Origin: Nostoc sp. JL34
GTDB lineage: Bacteria; Cyanobacteriota; Cyanobacteriia; Cyanobacteriales; Nostocaceae
Assembly (NCBI RefSeq): GCF_017114945.1
Contig: NZ_JABXKQ010000135.1
Coordinates: forward strand, 1 to 64,000
Length of the DNA: 64,000 nt
Direction: 5' to 3'
Shown piece by piece: positions 8,214 to 17,621 of the stretch. Position numbers and translations under genes: made by a program. Each line of letters starts with the position of its first letter. Positions within the stretch are counted from its first letter, which is position 1. The notes beneath the pieces were generated by a model. That model had not been told where the DNA came from. It was given only the letters and a program-made list of their open reading frames with translations, and searched no databases.

Positions 8214-9047
8214 TTAAACACCATTTTCCTTAAACCATGCCAAGAGGCGTTTCCAACCTTCCTTAGCTTCTTTCTCGCGGTAGGAGGGGCGATAATCGGC
8301 AAAAAATGCGTGGGGTGCATCAGGGTAGACGATGATTTCAGATTTGCTGCTACTGGACTTTAAGCGATCGCGCATCTGCTCTACTGTATCAAGGGGAATA
8401 CCTGTATCCTTCCCACCATAGAGTCCGAGAATGGGGACTGTCAGTTTTGATGCAATATCGACGGGATATTTGGGCTGAAGTTCGGTAGCATCGCCTACAA
8501 GCTTGCCGTACCACGCCACACCTGCCTTCACCTGGGGATTGTGTGCCGCATATAACCAGGTAATGCGCCCGCCCCAACAGAAGCCTGTAATTCCCAACTT
8601 CGCGCCATTCCCCTTAGCTGACTTCTTTGCCCAATCTACTGTGGCATCAAGATCGGATAACACCTGGGCATCTGGTACTTTGGCGACAATGGGGCGAATT
8701 TCGTCTATGTTGCTTAACTTGGAGACATCGCCTTGACGCACAAATAATTCCGGTGCGATCGCTAAATATCCCAACCGAGCAAAGCGACGAGTGATATCCT
8801 GAATATGCTCATGTACACCAAAGATTTCTTGGATTACCAAGACGATAGGGAAATTATCACCAGTAGCAGGTGCTGCTCTGTAGGCAGGAATTTCGCCATC
8901 TTTGACGGGAATTTTTACCGCACCAGCTACCAACCCTTTAGCATCAGTGGTTATGACTTGGGCAGAAATGGGTTGTACTGCGAGGGCAAAACCCGTCGCC
9001 ACTGTAGCTGTTGCAATAAATTTGCGGCGCGTTATTTCTTTCATCAT
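8214..9047 (-). CDS. Dienelactone hydrolase family protein with Tat-type signal
   Basis: 277 aa. The N-terminus TRRKFIATATVATGFALA matches a twin-arginine export signal with an Ala-rich core, cut near ISAQ. The hydrolase domain carries the DLH nucleophile as Cys157 in GFCWGG, Asp214 in GGKDTGIP and His246 in APHAFF, the Cys-His-Asp triad of the family. DLHs open lactone rings or act as general carboxylesterases. Two adjacent ATGs (9047 and 9044) are possible starts; neither has a strong ribosome site. Convergent with the lipoprotein esterase gene, so two extracytoplasmic hydrolases lie tail to tail. Confidence 0.9.
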   Translation of the reverse strand: MMKEITRRKFIATATVATGFALAVQPISAQVITTDAKGLVAGAVKIPVKDGEIPAYRAAPATGDNFPIVLVIQEIFGVHEHIQDITRRFARLGYLAIAPELFVRQGDVSKLSNIDEIRPIVAKVPDAQVLSDLDATVDWAKKSAKGNGAKLGITGFCWGGRITWLYAAHNPQVKAGVAWYGKLVGDATELQPKYPVDIASKLTVPILGLYGGKDTGIPLDTVEQMRDRLKSSSSKSEIIVYPDAPHAFFADYRPSYREKEAKEGWKRLLAWFKENGV

Positions 9048-9546
9048 CTCTACGTTGAATTGGCGAAAATTTTATTATTTGTTATGCGTACAGTACTATA
9101 AAATAAATATTACAGTTTATCAATCAGTCTACCGTAATATTAAGCTTCGTTTGCTGTCCAAGCGTTCTTTTTCTGTAGCAATTGTCAGCAGAAAGTCAGA
9201 AGTATTGACAAAGAGCAAGCCACGAGATTAAACAATTTTCTGTGCTGAGTTTCCTTGATAATCATCCATAATCGCTGGTAATTACTTTGGCAAATAAGTA
9301 TATGTTAAAGCCAGTAAACTATTTGCTGTAGTTAAAATCTGGCTTTTATCTATTTATTAATTCCTGTATTATTTTTATAACCTCAAAATTTCATTTCTTA
9401 TAGCAAGTTTCATTGCAATAAGGAGCATCGGTAAGGGCACAACAATGTTGTGTCCTTACGATAGTCTATACTCCACTTGATTGCAAACCGTTATAATTCA
9501 ATATAACAATCACCGTTTGCACAAGCCTACACAAACAAATTATCCT
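9048..9546. other. A/T-rich intergenic region with one palindromic repeat
   Basis: 499 bp. A 29-bp palindrome at 9431-9459 (GTAAGGGCACAAC / GTTGTGTCCTTAC, one mismatch) belongs to the dispersed GTAGGGGCAC-type cyanobacterial palindromes; a half copy is seen near 35,407. The rest shows no gene. Confidence 0.6.
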
Positions 9547-10170
9547 TCATTTATTCGCCTGTATCACTTGTAAACTACCACCTGCATATAAAGTTGACTT
9601 ACTCACTTCAAACCCAGTCTTAGTTAACAACTCACCTAAATCAGTTTTCAAAAATTCCCAAGCTGTTTCCGTCTCAAACAACCACAAAAACACCGATACC
9701 CCAGGCCAAAATATCGGATTTTTTGGAGCGTGAAAATCCACCAGCGTAAATACCCCTTCTGGCTTCAGCACCCGATAAACTTCATTAATAATTTTTCGTA
9801 ATTGCTGAGGCTGCATCTCGTGTAATGCAACGCTGGTATGCACCACATCAAACAGATTATCTGCAAATGGCATCTCCTCGGCAAAAGCTTCTATGTATGA
9901 AGCTTCGGGTACATTTAGCCGCGCCCGTTGCAAAGACTTGGGTGAAGCATCCAGACCTGTTACATTTTGTGAAAGTTTTACTAAAAATTCCGTCGTTTGG
10001 CCACTGCCGCAACATAAATCTAATACCTGAGTATCTGAGTGAATTGTTAAGCCTTGCAAAGCAAGTTGCCGAAAACGGGCTTCACCACCTACACTAAAGG
10101 CTGCTAAACGCGAAATACCGTCATACAACCATTGATAGCGGTAACTCCAATCCCTTAAAATTGTTGCCAT
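9547..10170 (-). CDS. Class I SAM-dependent methyltransferase (UbiE/Methyltransf_11 type)
   Basis: 207 aa, with the SAM-binding motif I VLDLCCGSGQTT at residues 49-60, acidic motif GLDASPKSL, motif II FDVVHTSVALHEM and motif III EVYRVLKPEGVFTLVD. This is the usual short Methyltransf_11 length. The HEM in motif II and the context next to hemH do not identify the substrate; quinone or tetrapyrrole side reactions are only possibilities. The ATG is preceded by AAGGAA at 8 bases. Divergent from hemH, with 93 bp between starts for both promoters. Confidence 0.9.
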   Translation of the reverse strand: MATILRDWSYRYQWLYDGISRLAAFSVGGEARFRQLALQGLTIHSDTQVLDLCCGSGQTTEFLVKLSQNVTGLDASPKSLQRARLNVPEASYIEAFAEEMPFADNLFDVVHTSVALHEMQPQQLRKIINEVYRVLKPEGVFTLVDFHAPKNPIFWPGVSVFLWLFETETAWEFLKTDLGELLTKTGFEVSKSTLYAGGSLQVIQANK

Positions 10171-10263
10171 TGCATATTTCCTTGCTATTAAGCTTTATAT
10201 TTAATAAAGATATATTGTTAACATTAGTAAAAAACCTGAAAAGATTGGGGGAAAGTAACTGCT

Positions 10264-11430
10264 ATGGGTCGTGTAGGCGTCTTATTACTCAATCTCGGTG
10301 GCCCTGATAAGCTAGAAGATGTCGGGCCGTTTTTGTACAACCTATTTTCCGATCCGGAAATTATTCGCCTACCATTTCGCTGGTTGCAAAAGCCCCTAGC
10401 CTGGTTTATTGCCACGCGGCGAACCAGAACATCTCAAGAAAATTATAAGCAAATCGGTGGTGGTTCCCCACTGCGGCGGATCACAGAAGCGCAAGGGGAA
10501 GCTTTAAAAGAACAGTTGGGTTATTTGGGGCAAGAAGCTAATATCTATGTGGGAATGCGTTATTGGCATCCCTATACAGAAGAGGCGATCGCACAGATTA
10601 CCCAAGATAAGGTAGAACATCTGGTAATATTACCACTATATCCCCAGTTTTCTATCAGTACCAGTGGTTCCAGCTTCCGGCTTTTAGATAAGCTTTGGCA
10701 AGAAGATCCAAAACTTCAACCGATTGATTACACCGTCATTCCTTCTTGGTATAAACAACCAGGCTATCTTCAAGCAATGGCGGAACTCATAGCCCAGGAA
10801 CTCGAGCAGTACCCTAAACCGGATGATGTTCATATATTCTTTAGCGCTCACGGTGTTCCGAAAAGCTATGTTGAAGAAGCAGGCGACCCTTACCAGGTGG
10901 AAATTGAGGAATGTACTGCGTTGATTATGCAGACTCTCAATCGACCCAATGCCCGCACCTTAGCTTACCAAAGTCGTGTCGGCCCAGTAGAATGGCTGCA
11001 ACCCTATACTGAAGATGCCCTCAAAGAACTAGGCGCAGAAGGCGTGAAAGATTTGGTTGTCGTGCCAATCAGTTTTGTCTCAGAGCATATCGAGACACTA
11101 CAAGAAATTGATATTGAGTATAGAGAAGTAGCCGAAGAAGCAGGAATTCACAACTTCCGTCGCGTACCGGCTCCCAATACCCATCCAGTATTTATTAATG
11201 CACTAGCCGAATTAGTGATTGATGCACTGAGAAACCCCAGTTTCAAGCTTTCGCAAGCTGCCCAAATGAAAAAGATGGTAAAGATGTACCCTCAAGAGCG
11301 TTGGGAGTGGGGTCTGACAACTAGTGCTGAAGTATGGAATGGTCGGATTGCCATGCTGGGTTTTATTGCCTTAATCGTAGAGCTGATTACCGGTCACGGT
11401 TTCTTACACATGATTGGGCTTTTGCAGTAA
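10264..11430 (+). CDS. hemH: Ferrochelatase with C-terminal CAB/HLIP helix
   Basis: 388 aa. Inserts Fe2+ into protoporphyrin IX to make haem at the membrane. Recognisable positions are LLNLGGPDKLEDV at the N-terminus, the substrate loop MRYWHPYTEEA (98-108), metal-site His196 in FFSAHGVPKSY, and Glu274-His275 in SFVSEHIETL. The core ends near residue 325, followed by a linker and a hydrophobic helix with EVWNGRIAMLGF (356-367), the chlorophyll a/b-binding motif found in cyanobacterial and plastid type II ferrochelatases. GGGGGAAAG precedes ATG. The gene stands alone on this strand; a G-rich tract begins 9 bases after its stop. Confidence 0.98.
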   Translation: MGRVGVLLLNLGGPDKLEDVGPFLYNLFSDPEIIRLPFRWLQKPLAWFIATRRTRTSQENYKQIGGGSPLRRITEAQGEALKEQLGYLGQEANIYVGMRYWHPYTEEAIAQITQDKVEHLVILPLYPQFSISTSGSSFRLLDKLWQEDPKLQPIDYTVIPSWYKQPGYLQAMAELIAQELEQYPKPDDVHIFFSAHGVPKSYVEEAGDPYQVEIEECTALIMQTLNRPNARTLAYQSRVGPVEWLQPYTEDALKELGAEGVKDLVVVPISFVSEHIETLQEIDIEYREVAEEAGIHNFRRVPAPNTHPVFINALAELVIDALRNPSFKLSQAAQMKKMVKMYPQERWEWGLTTSAEVWNGRIAMLGFIALIVELITGHGFLHMIGLLQ

Positions 11431-11438
11431 AGAGTATT

Positions 11439-11560
11439 GGGGATTGGGGACTGGGGGCTGGGAAAGAAGCTGAGGGAAAGGCGAAAAGGAGTAGGAGAGG
11501 CAAGGGAAAAATAATCCCCAATCCCCAATCCCCAATCCCCAATCCCCAATCCCCAATCCC
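11439..11560. repeat. STRR heptamer tracts in inverted orientation between convergent genes
   Basis: The plus strand first carries GGGG-ATT-GGGG-ACT-GGGGG-CT-GGG at 11439-11462, then after about 50 bp a run of six or more CCCCAAT heptamers at 11514-11560. The first tract is G-rich in the hemH transcript and the second is G-rich in the transcript of the convergent DUF4126 gene, whose stop codon begins at the last C of the tract. The arms can pair with each other as a long imperfect stem. Confidence 0.9.
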
Positions 11561-12096
11561 TAGTTCCGCCGATACCAGTCATACCACTGCTTCGCACTAC
11601 GAACTGCAAACCAAAGCAGTATTAAAGCAATTACTCCTCCTTGCCAGGGAGCATCAAAGGCAAATAGTACTAGAGCAATGCACAAGGTATCTTGAAGGAA
11701 GACTGCCCACAACGGTAAGCCACGTAACCGATAGAACCAACCAATTTGGACGAGTTGGAGTACCAAAGCTAATAAACCTCCAATTATGGCAATCAGCCAG
11801 TTTGGGGTTGCTGTTGCTGTAGCTACTCCTAACCCCATAATTGCGCCTACAAGGGGAGACATGAATAACTGAACCACCTGGAGCAATCTTTGCCCCCAGA
11901 GCTTTTTTGAGGCTAATAATTCAATTAATGACCAACTGGTGAGGCAACATAATAATATTGGTGGAGAAATGTGAGATAAAATTGGAACTTGTGACCACAA
12001 GTTGCTACCCTGCAATAATCCAATAATTAGCAAAGGTATGCCTATTCTCATTCCTGCTGCGGCAGAGGCAGAAAGTGTGGCTAGGATTTCAATCAT
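11560..12096 (-). CDS. DUF4126 family membrane protein
   Basis: 178 aa, strongly hydrophobic, with 5-6 predicted helices. The opening EILATLSASAAAGMRIGIPLL and the central SWSLIELLASKKLWGQRLLQVVQL-like region with LVGAIMG are characteristic of DUF4126. The family has no established biochemical role. ATG at 12096 is chosen, the frame being open 1 codon further to a TTG. It is convergent with hemH; an STRR tract abuts the stop. It may share no operon with purB, because a perfect palindrome lies between them. Confidence 0.85.
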   Translation of the reverse strand: MIEILATLSASAAAGMRIGIPLLIIGLLQGSNLWSQVPILSHISPPILLCCLTSWSLIELLASKKLWGQRLLQVVQLFMSPLVGAIMGLGVATATATPNWLIAIIGGLLALVLQLVQIGWFYRLRGLPLWAVFLQDTLCIALVLFAFDAPWQGGVIALILLWFAVRSAKQWYDWYRRN

Positions 12097-12254
12097 CAAA
12101 GCACTCGTAATATTAATAAATAACTAAGTATTTGTTATGTATACTACCCAGTGCTAGCAATAATTCAAGCATCAAACAGATTGCAATATTAAATTTTGTT
12201 GGTATCTTTATATATATTTTTTGATAATATCTGCGTATTTTTTGGGTAACAGGT

Positions 12255-12284
12255 TTGTAGTAAGCGCTTAAGCGCTTACTACAA
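12255..12284. repeat. Perfect 30-bp palindrome downstream of purB
   Basis: The sequence TTGTAGTAAGCGCTT is followed directly by its exact reverse complement. It starts 12 bp after the purB stop on the minus strand and could stop transcripts in either direction, although no long T-run follows. It resembles dispersed TAAGCGCTTA-type palindromes of Nostoc genomes. Confidence 0.8.
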
Positions 12285-12295
12285 GCAAATTAATC

Positions 12296-13591
12296 CTAAA
12301 TACCTAATCGTTGGTAAACTTCTTCTAAATGCCGCAGATGTTGCTGGGGGTCGAAACAAACCTCTAGTTCTGCTGGAGACAATTTTTGGGTAACACGCGG
12401 ATCTTTGCTAATCAAGTCTTGGAAGTTGCCCTCTGGCTGATTCCAAGCGGTGTGAGCGCTTTCTTGAACGATCGCATAAGCATCTTCTCGGCTGCTTCCC
12501 TTGTCTATTAAAGCCAGTAGCACTTTTTGGCTGAACACAACGCCGCCATAACAGTTAAGATTCCGTTTCATGTTCTCAGGATAGACCAACAGGTTTTTGA
12601 CCAAATCGGTTATTTCTGACAACATAAAATGTGTCAAAGTACAAGCATCTGGCAAAATTACCCGTTCTACAGAACTGTGAGAAATGTCTCGCTCATGCCA
12701 TAAAGCAACGTTTTCTAAAGCTGCACCAGCATGACTTCTGACGAGTCGTGCCATTCCCGTCAGTCGTTCCGAACGGATGGGATTGCGCTTGTGTGGCATG
12801 GCTGAGGAGCCTTTTTGACCTTTGGCGAAAAATTCTTCAACTTCTAAAACGTCTGTTTTTTGGAGATTGCGAATTTCTACAGCAAAGCGATCGATGGTTG
12901 CGGCTACCAAAGCTAATTGTTGCACGTAGTCGGCGTGGCGATCGCGGGAAATAACTTGGGTTGAGGCTGTATCGGGTTCGAGTCCGAGTTTTTGACAAGC
13001 GATCGCTTCTACACGCGGTTCAATATTGGCATAGGTTCCCACTGCACCAGAAATTTTACCCACAGCGATCGTTTGGCGGAGTATTCTCAGGCGTTCTTGG
13101 TGTCGCAACACTTCTGCTAACCAACCAGCTAGTTTAAAACCAAAAGTAATCGGTTCAGCGTGAATACCGTGCGATCGGCCAGCCATTACTGTATGACGAT
13201 GTTCCCGTGCTTTTTGGCGAATTACCTGAATCAAATCTTCCAGACGTTGCAATAATAGATCCAGGCTGGCAACTAATTGCAGTGCTAAAGCTGTATCCAA
13301 AACATCCGAACTAGTTAAACCCAGGTGAATGTAGCGTCCGGCATCACCAACATATTCATTGACATTTGTCAAGAAAGCAATGACATCGTGGCGGACTACA
13401 GCCTCAATTTCCAGCACCCGCTTTGGATCAAAATCTGCCTTGGCCTTAATTTCTTCAACAGCCTCAGATGGAATGTAACCAAGTTCAGCTTGAGCCTCAC
13501 AAACAGCAATTTCCACTTGCAGCCAAGTTTTTAGTTTATAGGCTTCACTCCACAGATTAGCCATTTCGGGTAAAGTATAACGCTCAATCAC
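12296..13591 (-). CDS. purB: Adenylosuccinate lyase
   Basis: 431 aa, full length. Catalyses fumarate release from SAICAR and from adenylosuccinate in purine synthesis, as a cytoplasmic homotetramer. Signature GSSAMPHKRNP at 261-271, the catalytic-site region GRSHGIHAEP (138-147) and HLGLTSSDV (89-97) are all present. The start is GTG at 13591, giving MIERYTLPEM, the usual beginning of the family; no clear Shine-Dalgarno sequence is visible. It lies 51 bp downstream of the DUF421 gene on the same strand. Confidence 0.98.
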   Translation of the reverse strand: MIERYTLPEMANLWSEAYKLKTWLQVEIAVCEAQAELGYIPSEAVEEIKAKADFDPKRVLEIEAVVRHDVIAFLTNVNEYVGDAGRYIHLGLTSSDVLDTALALQLVASLDLLLQRLEDLIQVIRQKAREHRHTVMAGRSHGIHAEPITFGFKLAGWLAEVLRHQERLRILRQTIAVGKISGAVGTYANIEPRVEAIACQKLGLEPDTASTQVISRDRHADYVQQLALVAATIDRFAVEIRNLQKTDVLEVEEFFAKGQKGSSAMPHKRNPIRSERLTGMARLVRSHAGAALENVALWHERDISHSSVERVILPDACTLTHFMLSEITDLVKNLLVYPENMKRNLNCYGGVVFSQKVLLALIDKGSSREDAYAIVQESAHTAWNQPEGNFQDLISKDPRVTQKLSPAELEVCFDPQQHLRHLEEVYQRLGI

Positions 13592-13642
13592 AGTTCGGCA
13601 CAGAATACAACCGTCATATTTTACAGTCTAATTAATGTCTAA

Positions 13643-14200
13643 TTAATGTAGATCGCTTTTTAACGCTACTTTTTGCTCAGGGACGGAACTAGTTTTTGAA
13701 TCCGACATGATAATACTAATCCTGCCGTCAGCCTCTATATACGCGAACTTCACATCAGCTAAAAATTCTACACCTTGCTGACGTAACTTGCTCATCAATT
13801 CATCATCTGTAATTAACTCTCGTTGCAGATGGCGCTCAATCATCCGCCCGTTTTTTACCAATAGCAGCGGTGGCGGATTCAGGAAACGTTGGAACTGGGG
13901 AAGTTTGTAACCCAACCAGTTCAGCAAGTAACTCCAAAAAATCACTGTTCCTACCAGGATAGCGCCTTCAGTAATTGATGTGTAATTACTTGCCATAGCA
14001 TTCTGAGCAGCTTCCGCAAATAGCACAACTACGAGTAAATCAGTAATTCCTAATGTTCCTAATTGTCGGCTAGGAAGTAGTCTTAGCACTGAGAACAGCG
14101 CTAAGTAGACTAGCGATCCGCGGATAATCAACTCAAAGATGCTGATGCTAGGAATAAAAATTGCTTGCCAATTGATAAAAAACCATTTTTCCATTAGCAC
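13643..14200 (-). CDS. DUF421 / YetF-like membrane protein
   Basis: 185 aa. Three N-terminal helices (about residues 18-40, 48-66, 73-95) followed by the conserved soluble DUF421 part: PPPLLLVKNGRM, then LITDDELMSKLRQQGV, then VKFAYIEADGRISII. The family is described in Bacillus as spore-membrane YetF/YdfS-like and its function is unclear. The start is either GTG at 14200, with AAGGAAG 7 bases upstream, or ATG at 14194, at a less good spacing. It may be transcribed with purB 51 bp downstream. Confidence 0.85.
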   Translation of the reverse strand: MLMEKWFFINWQAIFIPSISIFELIIRGSLVYLALFSVLRLLPSRQLGTLGITDLLVVVLFAEAAQNAMASNYTSITEGAILVGTVIFWSYLLNWLGYKLPQFQRFLNPPPLLLVKNGRMIERHLQRELITDDELMSKLRQQGVEFLADVKFAYIEADGRISIIMSDSKTSSVPEQKVALKSDLH

Positions 14201-14380
14201 TGATTTTCTTCCTTGTTCAATAGACTTCTGAAAAAAATCCAGTATAAAAAGGAGTCAGAATTCAGAATTGCTGAATACCTTACTCATCAACTGTGGCAAG
14301 AATAACTAATTCGCTGCACTGGATATTAGATACTTCTATATCTATCAGATTTACAAATATAAATCTCCAGCAATTAAGGA

Positions 14381-15397
14381 TTAAAAACGCTGATTTTTTC
14401 TTCTTTGCTTTAAGCGTTTGGGCTTTCTAAAATACTGAAAAAAGCGATTAATAAAGCGAGAGGATGGTTTTTTATTAGTCGATGCTTGTTCTCTTGGAGC
14501 CTTGCCATTATAGTTTGTATTATCAGATATATGTACGGCATTTTTAGTTGGAACTATACCGCTTCCATGCCTTCGGGAATAAACTTGAGTAAATTCTGCA
14601 CCGAAGAAAAGAATCTGTGCGGCATAGTTAACCCAAGCTAAAATTACCACCAGTGAACCAGCAGCACCATAAGTCGAGCCAAAACTGCCATTACCTAAAT
14701 ATTGTCCTAATAAAAATCTCCCAATAGAGAATAAAACTGAGGTGAGAGAAGCTCCAACTAAAACATCACTCCATGCAATTTTGACATCTGGTAGAACTTT
14801 AAAAATTAGTCCGAACAGTACTGTCGTTATTGCAAAAGATATGATTAAATTCGCAATCTGCCAGATGAAATCGAAACCTGGCAACAAGTTACTAAAGTAC
14901 GTTACTAATGTTGCTAATATCGTACTAATTACTAGAGAAACTAAAAGTAAAAAGCCAATTCCGATCACCATTGCAAAGGACAAAACGCGGAGGCGAATCA
15001 TATTATTTATGCCACGTCCAGGTTTGGGTTTCACTTCCCAAATCGTGTTCATGGCATCTTGCAACTCAGTAAATAAGCCTGTAGCACCCACTAGTAGAAC
15101 TAGGACACTAATAATCGAAGCGATCGCTCCTGTCTTTGGTTGGTTAGCATTTTTGATGGCTGTTTCGAGAAACTTTGCGCCATCTACCCCGACTAAACCT
15201 TGAATTTGCCCGACAATTTGACCCCTTGCCGCTTCCTCTCCAAATACTGCACCTGCGATCGCAATTACAATAATTAGCAATGGTGCAATAGAAAAAATCG
15301 TGTAATAAGCTAACGCCGCCGCTAATCGTGAGGCTTTATCGTCACTCCATTCTTTGAATGTCTCTTGTAATAACTTCCAAATTTCTTGCAAATTCAT
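14381..15397 (-). CDS. YihY/BrkB family inner-membrane protein
   Basis: 338 aa from ATG 15397, which has AAGGAG 9 bases upstream; the open frame continues 27 codons further but without a ribosome site. The family signature is clear: KASRLAAALAYYTIFSIAPLL near the N-terminus, MNTIWEVKPKPGRG, and GAEFTQVYSRRHG at the end of about six helices. These proteins were once called ribonuclease BN and are now regarded as membrane proteins of unknown, possibly transport, function. The C-terminal 55 residues are basic and low in complexity (KKPSSRFINRFFQYFRKPKR). 180 bp separate it from DUF421. Confidence 0.9.
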   Translation of the reverse strand: MNLQEIWKLLQETFKEWSDDKASRLAAALAYYTIFSIAPLLIIVIAIAGAVFGEEAARGQIVGQIQGLVGVDGAKFLETAIKNANQPKTGAIASIISVLVLLVGATGLFTELQDAMNTIWEVKPKPGRGINNMIRLRVLSFAMVIGIGFLLLVSLVISTILATLVTYFSNLLPGFDFIWQIANLIISFAITTVLFGLIFKVLPDVKIAWSDVLVGASLTSVLFSIGRFLLGQYLGNGSFGSTYGAAGSLVVILAWVNYAAQILFFGAEFTQVYSRRHGSGIVPTKNAVHISDNTNYNGKAPREQASTNKKPSSRFINRFFQYFRKPKRLKQRRKNQRF

Positions 15398-15535
15398 CCA
15401 ATCAGTCTCCTTGTAAGGGATGTTGCTTAGTCCCTGATATATTGGATACTGATTTACTGAGTTGTGACATCCTCCCAAGGGTGTTTGTGAAGCGTTCTTG
15501 GGGAGGAATTTAGAATTTTATAGTCACATGACAAT

Positions 15536-15566
15536 GCGATGTCTACGGCGGGCGTAGCTGCGATGC
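15536..15566. repeat. GCGATGcCTACGGCGGGC-type interspersed palindrome
   Basis: GCGATGTCTACGGCGGGCG followed by TAGCTGCGATGCC, related to the in-frame element at 38574-38606 and to a copy near 50,990. It borders the 5' end of the pseudogene that follows. Confidence 0.6.
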
Positions 15567-15870
15567 CAATTGGCGATAATGATGTTTTAGTGTTACAAGA
15601 TCGGTTGTGGGTGATGGTGTTGGAGTCGAAAAAAACCACACTCTCAGTTTGGTCGGCTGTACCGCAAGCTCTAGCTTATATGATGGCTAACCCCAATCCC
15701 AGTAAACCTGTGTTTGGGATGGTGACGAATGGAGACGATATTTTATTTGTCAAAGTGACGCAAACAAATACACCACAGTACGATTTGTCAAGGTTTTTGC
15801 TCCGTTTGTATCCGCGAGAGAACTGTACGCCGTTTTGCAAATTCTTAAGCGTATTGGTGAGTTAATTTCT
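15563..15870 (+). pseudogene. Remnant of HsdR_N-type (type I restriction R-like) protein
   Basis: The frame reads WVMVLESKKTTLSV, PQALAYMMANPNPSKPVFGM and TNGDDILFVKV, the C-terminal half of a cyanobacterial HsdR_N/PD-(D/E)XK-like protein; ESK is the expected catalytic lysine motif. The family C-terminus ELYAVLQILKRIGEL appears from 15820 in a different frame, so a frameshift lies near 15,805-15,820, and the N-terminal half is missing and replaced by a palindromic repeat. It therefore cannot make the full protein. It sits between the BrkB and comM genes on the opposite strand. Confidence 0.7.
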
Positions 15871-15894
15871 TTTACGTCTGTTCTCTTTTCGCTT

Positions 15895-17424
15895 TTATTG
15901 CATTCTATCTATCGTGCGATACTGAATTGCTTCCGCTACATGATTGGTTTTTAGCTCATCTTCTCCTGCTAAATCTGCAATCGTCCGTGCTACTTTGAGA
16001 ATGCGATCGCTTGCTCTTGCTGATAAACCTAATTTTCTAATTGCTGCTTCTAATAAATTGCGGCTAGCATCATCTAATTTGCACCATTTTTGGAGATGAC
16101 GACTTTGCAAATGGGCATTGCAACGCAGATTTACTTCTCCTTGGAAACGGGTAATTGCGCGATCGCTTGCTTGTTGCACTCGTTCGCGTACCGATATTGA
16201 TGTTTCTCCCGTCGGTTGTTGGGTAATTTCTTCTGGTTTCAAACGATTCACCGCAACTTGTAAATCAATTCGATCCATCAACGGGCCAGAAAGTTTTGCC
16301 CAATATTGCTCGCGTTGGCGGGGAGAACAAGTACATTGTTGGATAGTATCGCCATAGTAGCCGCAAGGACAGGGATTGGTACTTGCAACTAAAGTAAACT
16401 GCGCGGGAAACATTACCGATAGTTTGGTACGGGAAATTGTCACATAGCCATCTTCTAAAGGTTGACGTAAAAATTCTAAAACATCTCGTTTAAATTCCGT
16501 GAGTTCATCAAGGAACAGTACACCTCTGTGAGATAATGATATTTCTCCAGGACGAGGGAAGCTACCACCGCCAACCAAAGAAGGCCCGGATGCTGAGTGG
16601 TGGGGACTGCGAAAAGGGCGATCGCGTACCAATGAACCACGATTTTTCAATAAACCAGCTACCGAATGAATGCGAGTCACTTCCAAAGATTCGGCAAAGC
16701 TCAACGGTGGTAAAATTCCTGGTAAGCGCCTTGCTAGCATAGTCTTCCCACTACCAGGCGGCCCGACAAAAATGAGATTATGCCCACCAGCCGCAGCAAT
16801 TTCTAAAGCACGACGCCCATGAGCTTGTCCTTTCACATCATGCAAATCTGCGCCAGGGTAGGATACTGTTGTTGTCTGTGTTGTACTATCTATCTGCACA
16901 GGTTTGTAACGCCCCGGATTATTTAAAAAATCCACCACCTCAGACAAATGCTTGCAGCCGTAAACAGCCAAATCTTCAACCACTGCCGCTTCTTGGGCAT
17001 TATCAGCAGGGAGAACTAAACCTGCAATTCCCATCTTTTGGGCTGCTGCTGCGATCGGTAATACACCAGCCACCGGACGTAAACTGCCATCCAAAGAGAC
17101 TTCACCCAAAAATAGATAATCCCCCAACAAATCAGCACTAACTTGCTCAGAAGCCGCCAAAATTCCCACACTAATAGGCAAATCAAAACAGGGGCCTTCT
17201 TTGCGTAAATCTGCCGGAGTTAAATTAATGACTATCTTTCGCATGGGAAAGGCAAAGCCAGTATTTTTCAAAGTTGCTTTGACTCTTTCTCTGGATTCTT
17301 GAATCGCTGAATCTGGCAATCCCAAGACAACTATTCCCGGTAATCCCCCTGACACATCGACTTCCACGCCTACTTTGACGGCATCGATGCCCACAATTGA
17401 TGCACTCCAGACTCTAGCAAGCAT
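15895..17424 (-). CDS. comM: YifB/ComM family Mg-chelatase-like AAA+ ATPase
   Basis: 509 aa. N-terminal ChlI-like/Lon-fold domain (1-170) with GLPGIVVLGLPDSA, then an AAA+ core with Walker A GPPGSGKT (221-228), Walker B VLFLDELTEF, and the zinc-like STNPCPCGYYGD...CTCS motif. The C-terminal Mg_chelatase_C domain ends AEAIQYRTIDR. ComM is a hexameric helicase that promotes branch migration during natural transformation. ATG at 17424. No operon partner is visible: the next gene upstream is a pentapeptide protein 200 bp away. Confidence 0.96.
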   Translation of the reverse strand: MLARVWSASIVGIDAVKVGVEVDVSGGLPGIVVLGLPDSAIQESRERVKATLKNTGFAFPMRKIVINLTPADLRKEGPCFDLPISVGILAASEQVSADLLGDYLFLGEVSLDGSLRPVAGVLPIAAAAQKMGIAGLVLPADNAQEAAVVEDLAVYGCKHLSEVVDFLNNPGRYKPVQIDSTTQTTTVSYPGADLHDVKGQAHGRRALEIAAAGGHNLIFVGPPGSGKTMLARRLPGILPPLSFAESLEVTRIHSVAGLLKNRGSLVRDRPFRSPHHSASGPSLVGGGSFPRPGEISLSHRGVLFLDELTEFKRDVLEFLRQPLEDGYVTISRTKLSVMFPAQFTLVASTNPCPCGYYGDTIQQCTCSPRQREQYWAKLSGPLMDRIDLQVAVNRLKPEEITQQPTGETSISVRERVQQASDRAITRFQGEVNLRCNAHLQSRHLQKWCKLDDASRNLLEAAIRKLGLSARASDRILKVARTIADLAGEDELKTNHVAEAIQYRTIDRMQ

Positions 17425-17621
17425 TGCTTATATAACAGTAAACCAATAGACATCTCTAGCAGATGAGTTGGGAGATTGGCATGAGTGAAACTACATAGAC
17501 GATTTTTCTCAATTACAGCAATTTTCAGGTATTTAGACCACGCAGTAGGGGCAATTCATGAATTGCAACTATGACAAATGTGGTTCAAATACATGAAAAC
17601 TGTTGTAAGTTGCACATCGCG

